Positions 55,790 through 64,000 of a DNA stretch of 64,000 nt are shown piece by piece (the stretch's first letter is position 1; each line of letters starts with the position of its first letter). A model generated the notes under the pieces. It saw only the letters and a program-made list of their open reading frames with translations. It had not been told where the DNA came from and did not search any database. The DNA is from Reticulitermes speratus. Lineage: Eukaryota > Arthropoda > Insecta > Blattodea > Rhinotermitidae. Position numbers and translations under genes: made by a program. Location of the stretch: the NCBI GenBank assembly GCA_021186555.1, contig JAJKFL010000002.1:24902001-24966000 (forward strand), written 5' to 3'.

Positions 55790-56390
55790 CATCCAGCACC
55801 GTAGCTTTTAAATGTCTTAAGAGGAAATTATTAAGCATATGACATTCAAAATTATTCTAAGTTTTAACTGCATTTACTCACGTCAATTAATTTTAATATA
55901 AGGAAGCATTAGCATCACATTACGAATTGAGATCGTATTTTCAGCTTCAGCTTTTTGGTAGGTATCGCGTCAGAAAATTACACCTCAGTGTATTGGACAA
56001 AGTGGATGTTTGAGTCTCAGCAAACATCATGCCTTGTCAACGTGTGTTTGAAGTGTGTGAGTAGTTGCCTAGGCTTGCAGGCGACAGTTAATAAAAAGAA
56101 TGAAATTTCGTATTGAAAGGAGCAAGTTGGCGGAAGCGGTAACAATTCTGTCTTGCATTGTGGAGGTATCAGACTCGAATACCGGTCAGTACACCGGCTA
56201 TATTGACTGGCAGTCTTCATGCTTTTCCGTAGTCCTACCCAGAAAATGCCGGATAGTGTTTCAATTAGGCAATGACCTTTTCCAGTTCATCATTTCCCAA
56301 ACATCCTACCAGCAATCCAGGATATAGTCAAAATTACTGGCGCCGTCGCAAACAAAATAAATAAATAAATAAAATTATTGCACGTAACAA
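55790..56390. other. Unassigned sequence
   Basis: Nothing is recognised, apart from a short (AAAT)n tract at 56354-56373. Confidence 0.4.
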
Positions 56391-56397
56391 TGAAGGA

Positions 56398-56673
56398 GCC
56401 GATCCCAGTGGCCATGCCGTCTAAGGCGTGGGTCCGCGGCCGCTCGCTTACTGGGATTGTGGGTTCGAATCCCGCTGAGGACATGGATGTTTGTTTCTTG
56501 TGAGTGTTGTGTGTTGTCAAGTAGAGGTCTCTGCGACGAGCTGGTCCCTCGTCCAGAGGAGTCCTACCGAGTGTGGTGTGTCTAAAAATGTGATCGTGAA
56601 GCCTCGAACAATGAGGCGGCCTAGGCTCCCAAGGGGCTGTCGAGCCATTGGGGGGGGGGGGGGGGGGGGGGGG
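56398..56673 (+). repeat. SINE D, full length, poly-G tail, 9-bp TSD
   Basis: Head GCCGATCCCAGTGGCC with B box GGTTCGAATCC (56462-56472). The body ends GGGGCTGTCGAGCCATT, followed by about 24 G in place of an A-rich tail. Perfect duplication AATGAAGGA at 56389-56397 and 56674-56682. Confidence 0.93.
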
Positions 56674-56714
56674 AATGAAGGACTTTGATCAAAATGTAAT
56701 TTATAATTCCGGAG

Positions 56715-56816
56715 TACTTCCTGACTGAGGAGCTACTAATGGCTGTCCTGAGGAACTATTAGCTTCTGAAGAATAACTTTGCTGCACGGAGTTAGTTAGT
56801 TAGTTATGGTTAGTTA
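56715..56816 (+). pseudogene. LINE-1 3' UTR fragment with AGTT tail
   Basis: 'gaggaactattagcttctga' and 'gcacggagttagttagttag' match the LINE-1 3' terminus. Only about 100 bp remains. Confidence 0.65.
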
Positions 56817-57095
56817 CTTGAGCGGGAATAGCATAGTCGTTATAGCGACTCTCTACGAGCTGGACGATGCGGGCTTTGAATCTCGGCAGGGCAAGAGATG
56901 TTCTTTTCTACAAACACCGTCCGAACGGTTCTGCGGCCAAAACAGCCTCCCATTCAATGGGTGCCGGAATTCTTTCCCCTGGTTAATGCGGCCAGGGCGT
57001 GACGTTGACCAATCACCTCCACCTAGTGCCCAAGAGCTACTCATTCTACATACCTTCATGGCGTGGACGGGGACATCTTTGGCTTTTTACTGTAC
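56817..57095 (+). repeat. SINE C, full length
   Basis: Head GAGCGGGAATAGCATAGTCG, B-box-like GGCTTTGAATCTCGG (56871-56885). Body 'cattcaatgggtgccgg', 'gcggccagggcgtgac' and 'ccttcatggcgtggac'. It follows directly on the LINE-1 AGTT tail. Confidence 0.88.
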
Positions 57096-57099
57096 TTAG

Positions 57100-57475
57100 T
57101 TGGTTCGTTGGTTGGTTAGTTAGTTACTTAGTACTAAAAGCTGTCATCAGCCTCCTTCACTTTACCTAGCAGCATTTCAAAACTGTACGAAGTTCTGTTT
57201 TCCCACTCTTTACGACCACCCGCCTTCAGTATTCAGTCAGACAAGCATTTAAATTATGAGAAACCAAAGGTCCCGTATTTTAGATTTGCTGTGATGCACG
57301 TTCATTTTGCCGTTGCAACTAACTCTGAAGTTCCTTTACTCTTGCAGGCAGTGTCCATACATCATTCTAATCACGAAATACATCCTCATGGTCCAATATA
57401 CGTTCGCTTGCAAAAAATGACTCGCCTCGCCTGGAAGGCGAATTTGTTATTAAATATTCCAAACCTACTCAACTA
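57100..57475. other. Unassigned sequence
   Basis: Begins with GTTGGTTAGTTAGTTACTTA-type simple sequence (57100-57130). Nothing is recognised after it. Confidence 0.4.
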
Positions 57476-57477
57476 AA

Positions 57478-57900
57478 TATCTCCATGGAGCACAGTCCTT
57501 GTTACGAAGCTTAGACTGTCTTCAGATTTTCATAAAATTCCCCGCATTTTATGAAACACGAAGGTTTATTACGATACTCAAAAAACCCCAGAATGTGTCC
57601 TTGTTCTAAGCCATATTAATCCAATCCCCTTCCCGTCATCCTACTTTCTTATAATCCATTTTAATATTATACTAACATGTAAACCTTGGTATTCCAAGTT
57701 GCCTCTTTTCAGGTTTTCACATCAGAATCCTGTTGTATAGTAACTATTTTCCATGCATGCTACAAGCCCCGTTCATCCCATTCTTCTTCATTTTATAATC
57801 CTAATATTTGGCAGAAGTAGCCTACAAATCATGAAGCTCCTCAGTATACAATTTTTTCCATTCTTCCGTAACTGGCTCCTTCAATGTCCAAATATATAAT
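57478..57900 (-). pseudogene. LINE-1 reverse-strand copy
   Basis: Antisense order: CTCCATGGAGCACAGTCCTT (3' UTR), 'ccccgcattttatgaaacac', 'attaatccaatcccctt', 'ccattttaatattatac', 'catgctacaagccccgttc', up to 'cattcttccgtaac'. 5'-truncated and diverged. Confidence 0.75.
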
Positions 57901-57904
57901 TATT

Positions 57905-59040
57905 TTGAAATTTTTTGTTTCAAGTATTCATTTCAGTAAGGAAAAAAGAAGAATAGGTGAAAGTGACAATGCACAGAACTTTACTAAATATTCAAGGTAT
58001 TCTCAAATCTTCGTAGGAGGATAAATTTGCTGTCCTGATTCAGCGAAACTGGCGTGCTGAATATGCGCTGAAATAGTAATCAGCAAATTTATTAAGGCCA
58101 TGAAACGAAATAGCACAAATCGTGAGCTCTGACACGTAAAAAAACCTGCCTATTATTTTGGAGGTACTTCTTCCAAATCTTGGCTGAATGTAGGCTATTT
58201 TAGCTACTTTATCATTTTTTACTTTCTTTCGTTGTACGAAATCGTCCTGAATTCCTTTTGTGGCTTGTAGGAAAACCGACAGTCGAATCACTTCGTATTG
58301 CACGCCTCAAAATTCTACAACATAAAGTGTTACTCGAAGCTATGTAATTTCTGCTGTAGATATCACGTCGTCAAAGGATACCGTATACAACACAGCAGTG
58401 TTACGTAACACATAGGAACTAATGGCATTAAAGTAAATGAACTATTGTTACATAATGTGTTGTTTATTGTTTCGTCATAACAAGATACTGACTGAATTAT
58501 ACTCTGACCACCGTTTACTCCGCGTAGCAAAAAAAAACAACATATTTTTGGTTAGGTCATTCAGTAGTTCTGTAGCAATAACTGTTTAAAGTGAAAGTGT
58601 TGTTAAATTTGGAAGTTGTTTTGACCGTGATTCGGTTTTGCAATAAGTTAAGATCCTCAAAAGAATGTCAGGTGGGAAAACAAGTAAATAAGTAACTATT
58701 TGCAACAGAGTTCAAGTGAGTCCATTCAGATTGCGACCACATATCAAAGCGAACAGATACACGTCTACTGTAACAATGAGTTATACCGGAACGATTAATA
58801 GATAAAAGTATAGGTTGTGGCCAATCAAACACCTGTTAAGGTTAACTTACACATAACAAGAGTCTTTGAGAACCTGACTTTTGTTCAGCTGGTCAAGAAA
58901 TCCCCCACCCTCCACCCATCTCATGAAACCCAAATCTAAACGGGTTACTAATGTCTGAGAGCAACATGGTATTTGTTGTTTAACTGGGAAATCTGCAATA
59001 AACCATTTCCACTTTGCTGTATTTAGCCTCTTCCTATAGG
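57905..59040. other. Unassigned sequence
   Basis: Nothing is recognised. Confidence 0.4.
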
Positions 59041-59046
59041 ATGACA

Positions 59047-59076
59047 CTAACTAACTAACTAACTAACTAACTAACA
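59047..59076. repeat. (CTAA)n, probable LINE-1 tail
   Basis: Seven CTAA units, the reverse complement of the TTAG/AGTT tail, next to the reverse-strand LINE-1 copy at 59100. Confidence 0.85.
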
Positions 59077-59099
59077 GCTTTTATTTTAACCGACATATG

Positions 59100-59770
59100 C
59101 ACTACGTTATGGAGCAGAGTCCTTCTGAGAAGCTAACAGCGCCTCAGCTAGTCAAGAAATTCCCAGGATTTTATATTTGGAGTTTAGTGTTTTTAAAAAT
59201 ATTATTGTAAATCTGATGACAATTGTGTACATTTGTTGGTCAATATTACAGAAATTACACGCATTTTATTGAATCCAAAGGTTCATTATCGCATTCACAA
59301 GGGCCCGCCACCTGTCCCTATTCTGAGCCAGATCAATCCAGTCCATGCCCACCCATTTCACACCTTGAAGATCCATTTTAACAATATCCTCCCTGCTTCG
59401 CCTAGGTCTTTCAGGTGGTCTCCTTCACTCAGGTTTCCCCACCAGAACTCTGTATGCGCCTCTTCTCTGCCCATACGTTCCACATGTCCCTCCCATCTTA
59501 TTCTTCCTAATTTGAACACCCGAATAATATTTGGTGAGTAGTACAGATCATAAAGCTCTTCATTATGCAGTCTCCTCCACTCCCCTGTGACCTTGTCCCG
59601 CTTAGGCCCAAATATCTTCCTCATCACCCTATTCTCGAACACCCTCAGCCCATGTTATCCCTCAATGTGACAGACCAGGTTTCACACCCATACAAAACAA
59701 GCAAAATTACAGTTCTGTATATCTTAATTTTATATACTTTTGGATATCAAACTGGACAGCAAACAGTTCT
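59100..59770 (-). pseudogene. LINE-1 reverse-strand copy with a small internal insertion
   Basis: Minus-strand translation includes [40 protein letters not shown] and GHVERMG, then drifts out of frame. The 3' UTR (59106-59165) is split from the coding part by about 70 bp not in other copies. That insert contains TGACCAACAAATGTACA, like the edge of the hammerhead-bearing family. Confidence 0.82.
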
Positions 59771-59899
59771 GCACAGAATGATAGCCCGTACATGAGGAAA
59801 CGCCAATTACTGCATAACATCGAGCTTCAACAAAGATGCGTATGAAGCGACAGCAGGATTTTAGCACGAGATAGAAATAATGCGTAAGAAACTTTAGTT

Positions 59900-60130
59900 A
59901 GAAAGGACAAAGGGAAGAGATAACTTGGGGTAGTAGGAATATTAATTTAGATCTTAAAGAAGCAGTGTGCAAGTGTCAAGTACTGGAGTAATATGGCTAA
60001 GGGCAGAAGAGATGGTGTGTCCTTGTAAACACGGTATTGAATATTTGGCATCCATAACAGGCAGGGAACGTCTTGATTTTCATAAGCGACTATCAGATCC
60101 TCACGAAGGACTCTGGTTCATGTAGTTATT
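59900..60130 (+). pseudogene. LINE-1 3' end copy, old
   Basis: 'aatttagatcttaaagaagc', 'tccttgtaaacacggta', 'gcagggaacgtcttgatttt' and 'tcacgaaggactctggttca' follow the LINE-1 3' order. Confidence 0.6.
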
Positions 60131-60139
60131 GGTTTCTGT

Positions 60140-60475
60140 TATATATATAGGATGACTACAAATCGGCGGACGATTTAAGTTCACAATTTTTATGCTAGTC
60201 CCTAGAGGAACTAGGAGACGTAATCAGGAATGCTCTAATAACAGTCGACTAGGATACGCTATGTCCAGTGTGGGATGAAATTATCTGTAGTTAGATGATG
60301 TGTGTATGTGTGTGTGCGTGTGTGTGCGCGCGCGGTGTTACCAAAGGAGCCCACACTGAGCATCTCTAACCACAAGTGAAAAAAGTAGATATTTTGTGAT
60401 GTTTTGGTATTAAATTAGATTATTGTATCTATTACTGTATTAGTGTTCGTCCAAATTTATGACCTTATACTTATG
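60140..60475. other. Unassigned; (GT)n tract
   Basis: (GT)n/(GC)n at 60298-60335. Nothing else is recognised. Confidence 0.5.
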
Positions 60476-60477
60476 CG

Positions 60478-60540
60478 GAATGAACCCGTGCCTTCTTGGT
60501 GACAGGCCAGCTACTAACTGCCTGAGCCAATTCGCGCGTT
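60478..60540 (-). repeat. SINE A-type head fragment
   Basis: Antisense head: GAATGAACCCGTGCCTTC (B-box region) and 'ctaactgcctgagccaattc' (A-box region). No body. Confidence 0.55.
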
Positions 60541-60544
60541 TTAC

Positions 60545-60940
60545 TTATCTTATAACCGTATACTTTCTTCTCAAAATCCCCAGATTTATGTTCTTCTCCT
60601 AAATTGAGAATCACGTTTCACTCCTCCCCAAAAAATAAATAAAATAAAACTATATTGGTATATGTTAATATTTACGTACTTAAATAGGAGACTGGAAGAA
60701 AACGATTCTGAATTTATTGGTACCAATTATTTCCCGAATTTAATTGCTCTTAATTTCCTTATCAGTGTAATGTTCATTTATTAGTGCTTTAAATAATACA
60801 ACAAATACACTACATTTACCGAAGATCTATTACTTGCCTTGCAGTTTCATTTTGTCCTACATGCCTTCTTAGTTCACTCCACCTATTCATCCTAGTGCCC
60901 AATATGACTGCTGCGTATCATTTGTGGTATTTGTGTTTTC
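60545..60940. other. Unassigned sequence
   Basis: Nothing is recognised. Confidence 0.4.
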
Positions 60941-60952
60941 GCTATTACGTAT

Positions 60953-61233
60953 GTCGGGGTACGCGGTGGCGCAGTTGGTTGAGGCACTGTGCCACAAGCC
61001 GGAAGGACGCGGGTTGGATTCCCTATGGGGACATTTGGATTTTTCATTGACTTAATCCTTCCGACCGCACAATTGCCCTGGGGTCGACTCAGCCTCTAAC
61101 AGAAATGAATACCAGGGATATCTCCTGGGGGGTAAGGCAGCCGGTGCCTTGCCACCTTCATGTGCCGATTTTCTAGAAATTCTGAAAGCGTCAACCTACT
61201 GAAGCCCTAAAGGCTGTACAAGGATTACTTTAC
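60953..61233 (+). repeat. SINE B, full length, 11-bp TSD
   Basis: Head with A-box-like TGGCGCAGTTGG (60967-60978) and B-box-like GGTTGGATTCC (61012-61022). It ends GGATTACTTTACC. Perfect duplication CTATTACGTAT at 60942-60952 and 61234-61244. Confidence 0.92.
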
Positions 61234-61249
61234 CTATTACGTATATTAC

Positions 61250-61860
61250 GTATTTTACAAAGGGGGTGATACATATATTATGGAATCATATTTTGGATTA
61301 TCCTTTATGAGAATACCGCACAGTGTGCAAAACTGTAGTCTGGAAAATACTAATAACAAAGCATATGACTATAAGAAATAATATTAAAATAAATACAGCA
61401 ACATTCATTTCCTAATATGTCATTATTAAGTCAACAACACATTAATATTGTGTCAGTGACACCATTAAGAGCGCCAGACCGCAGTTTTGAAAAATACTGA
61501 GATTATTTTGCTTTTGTTATGATATATGATAAAGACGCAGGTCAGTGACTTGCGTGTTACAATGTGCGTGGAGGTCGAGGTAATTGCTCCAGGCATTAGG
61601 GAAAAGCCTTATGGTAACTGGGTATTTTAACATTACATTTAGGAAGTACAACAGTTGACTTCAATGAGAGGAGAGGTGAAATATCCTCCCTTACTAAGGA
61701 ACATTAACCTAAAGATATCTGCATGCTTATGTTCATTGCGTCAATCTACGTACCTCTGATTCAAAAACTGCTCCAAGTGGCACACTTTGGTCTGGGAAAA
61801 GTCAAGCAGATTAAAACATAAAAGCAAGTATATAACATCGATTTTAACAGTTCTGTTCTA
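61250..61860. other. Unassigned sequence
   Basis: Nothing is recognised. Confidence 0.4.
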
Positions 61861-61865
61861 CTCAG

Positions 61866-62083
61866 GGATTTGAATAGCGTAGACGGGAAGACAGTATTAA
61901 AACGGATCTTAAGAAATTGGATGCGAGGGCGTGGACTGAATGTATTTGTCTCAGGATACAGACAAGTAGCGGGCTCTTGTGAATAAGGTAATGTACTTCG
62001 CGGTTTCATAAAATGCGGGAAATTCCTTAACTAGCTGAGGAACTATTAGCTTCTCACGAGGGACTGGGTTTCATGTAGTTAAT
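61866..62083 (+). pseudogene. LINE-1 3' end copy
   Basis: From 'gcgtagacgggaagacag' through 'ggctcttgtgaataaggtaa' to the 3' UTR 'cttctcacgagggactgg' and a GTAGTTAATT end. Confidence 0.75.
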
Positions 62084-62270
62084 TTTCCTTCCATAATATG
62101 GTAAAATAATAAATTATGAAATCTGAAATCAATAAAAAATAAAGCAAACAAAAAATATCCGCGTTAGTCTTAATAACCCAGTCAAATATAAATTCAGTGT
62201 TTAAAATAAGTAAAAATGTAATTCATTTAACTACTGAAAGAAGAATTCAGAAGATTATTTTATGAAAGAT

Positions 62271-62510
62271 ATGTCACAGTGCTGTAGCACTTTATAAATT
62301 GAAGAGGGATATGTTATAGTCCTGTAGCAGTTTACAAATGGAAGAGGGATACGTCATAGTGATGCAGCAATTTATAAATTCAAGAGGGATACGTCACAGT
62401 GCTGCAGCAATTTATAAATTCAAGAGGGATACGTCACAGTGCTGCAGCAGTTTACAAATTGAAGAGGGATATGTCACAGTGCTGCAGCAGTTTATAAAAT
62501 GAAGAGGCAT
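62271..62510. repeat. 40-bp minisatellite (array 3)
   Basis: Six units at 40-bp spacing (62271, 62311, 62351, 62391, 62431, 62471), with consensus including ATGTCACAGTGCTGCAGCAG and AGAGGGAT. Confidence 0.93.
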
Positions 62511-62514
62511 ATAA

Positions 62515-62915
62515 GCCTGCATTACTGACAAAATATTATCCTTAGTATTCTCACACCCTTCATGTTTTCAGAATACCAAATCCACAGGACGCATATTCTT
62601 TAAAAATTCGCCACTGTACTAAATTCAGATGCTATGTAATTATTCAATAACGTAATATAGGAGTAAGAAAAAAATACAATTATGTTCGATGGACTTTATT
62701 CCTTTTGTTCGTTTGTTTGTTAAGTCGGAAAAAACGGTGTTTTAGCATGGCTGTGATTAAAATTATGTGTTTGTAGGGATGTCTGTTAAGCACTTCTGAT
62801 AATACTGGCCAATCAGGAATGCAAAATTTCACGAAAGCAAACTTAATATACTCTCCTATCACGTGTAACATGTATGTATCACTCAGTAATTCCATACACA
62901 AAACCTTTCTGCAGA
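62515..62915. other. Unassigned sequence
   Basis: Nothing is recognised. Confidence 0.4.
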
Positions 62916-62919
62916 ACCA

Positions 62920-62995
62920 ACTGTCGCTCGAATAGTCAAAACATTTCCTACGTTTTATGAAACATGAATGTTCATTACCGTGTTAAAACATCCCG
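62920..62995 (-). pseudogene. Short LINE-1 fragment
   Basis: Antisense 'acgttttatgaaacatga' and 'gttcattaccgtgttaa' match the LINE-1 stop-codon region. Confidence 0.5.
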
Positions 62996-63261
62996 CTAGT
63001 GGACCATATGAATGTATATCTATCATAATCGCAATTTGTATAAGTAAAGTAGGTACTAAGTCATAAATTTTTATAAACTGAGGCATGTTTTATAAATAAG
63101 GAAATTACACTGAACTCCCAGCAGTGCAGGAAGCCATTTCCGGGTTCATTGTTCATGCTGAAGTATTACGGAACGTATTGTGGTTGGTTATTTGGTGAGC
63201 TGTTGATAAGCCCTGAAAGCTTTATTTATGTAAAACTTTTAAAGCCTGCGCGTTTTTAGGG

Positions 63262-63592
63262 TAATGTAAAAAATGAGATCAAATCAATAAGGACGAGATG
63301 AGGATAGGAACACGTGAAATGCAAAGAGAAAAAAATAAATACGTTTTGGTATGCAAACCCAAAGGGCGAAAATTGCTTGGTAGAGATGGGAGAATAATAT
63401 TAAAATGGAGCTTAAAGAAATAGGGTAGGAGATTGTGGACTGGATTTATCTGACTCATGACAGGGACCAGTGGATGGCCTTGGTTAACATGTTAATGAAC
63501 TTCCTGAGTTCGATAAAATGCCGGGAATTTCTTGACTAGCCGACAAAATATTCGCGTTGCAAGATGGACTCTGCTCCATGCAGTTGGAGTGA
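63262..63592 (+). pseudogene. LINE-1 3' end copy
   Basis: 'gatcaaatcaataaggacga', 'gtagatgggagaataatatt', 'catgacagggaccagtggat' and 'atggactctgctccatgcag' occur in LINE-1 order. Stops are present. Confidence 0.75.
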
Positions 63593-63594
63593 CT

Positions 63595-64000
63595 TATTAA
63601 CAGCAGTTGCGCACTCCCGAACCTGCAGCAATATTTCATTCGTCATTTCCTGTTGCAAGGCTCGTTAGGTCATTCAGGAGAGTTGTTGTCATCTGTAGAA
63701 TTTATGCAGCTTTGAATGAGGCAGAAAGCTTGTCATGATAGGAGAGGAGATAAAGATTTGAAAGGAGGGTAGTTGCCTGTTGAGGGTACTGTAATGGCGT
63801 TTATTTATAAAGAATGCATATAATCATAAAAATCTAAGCCAGGATAGCAGGCAACATGTTGAGATTTGAACCAGTGCCTTCGGGACTCAAGTATAGATTT
63901 TTATCATCCGCTCCGTAATATTACAAATCTCTTCAGAGGACGAAAGTCAGTGAAAATCATTAACAACTGAATATCTTTAAACACGGCCAATATTTACAAA
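63595..64000. other. Unassigned sequence
   Basis: 63858-63915 has a weak antisense tRNA-like B box (AGATTTGAACCAG), too little to call. Confidence 0.35.

Noticed and set aside
59047..59076. (CTAA)n as telomeric sequence
   Set aside because: The unit is CTAA, not CCTAA, and the tract is explained as a LINE-1 tail.

Overview
This is a eukaryotic, AT-rich, gene-poor window. It reads as nuclear DNA of an insect, most likely a blattodean close to the American cockroach (Periplaneta). The reasons are an insect-type cytochrome P450 exon, a dense mixture of tRNA-derived SINEs and 5'-truncated LINEs whose conceptual translations I associate from memory with cockroach and termite assemblies, many microsatellites, and no operons or long ORFs. 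No database was consulted, so the species is an inference.

Only one convincing protein-coding exon of a host gene was found: the first coding exon of a clan-2 cytochrome P450 on the minus strand (12289-12625). It resembles the CYP306A1/CYP18 ecdysteroid-pathway group. Its ATG directly follows a good splice acceptor and the exon ends at a phase-1 donor. No second exon was recognised in the 12 kb downstream.

Nearly everything else is repeat-derived. (1) Four tRNA-derived SINE families, named A to D here, several with clear target-site duplications. (2) LINE-1 (a local name, not mammalian L1), a non-LTR element represented mostly by 3' ends. The longest copy (54799-55788) carries a broken YADD motif. 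(3) LINE-2, a second non-LTR family with two C-terminal fragments. (4) DNA transposons: an internally deleted Tc1/mariner-superfamily element in an (ACAT)n tract, a TA-flanked MITE, a hAT-like MITE with an 8-bp duplication, and a Tigger-like foldback. (5) Minisatellites of 62, 32 and 40 bp period. One 40-bp array is an amplified piece of SINE C.

The most interesting signal is a group of hammerhead-ribozyme-like motifs: a CTGANGA core, a small stem II, GAAAC and a minimal stem III. At least 14 examples occur, six with an intact core. Four elements carry them as outward-facing inverted pairs, including an ~850-bp near-perfect palindrome at 36082-36931 whose loop is 14 nt. Hammerhead ribozymes are known from Penelope-like retroelements, so these are best explained as termini of non-autonomous Penelope-related elements. 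No Penelope reverse transcriptase ORF is visible here.

Layout. 1-12 kb: LINE, SINE and hAT/Tigger fragments, the SINE-interrupted 62-bp array and the deleted mariner-type element. 12-13.1 kb: P450 exon and 32-bp array. 13.3-31.2 kb: dense SINEs and LINEs with hammerhead-bearing repeats. 31.2-33.9 kb: nothing recognised. 34-42.8 kb: the giant palindrome, nested SINE in LINE, two 40-bp arrays, an inverted hammerhead pair and a MITE. 43-64 kb: sparse SINE and LINE copies, the longest LINE-1 copy, and a third 40-bp array.
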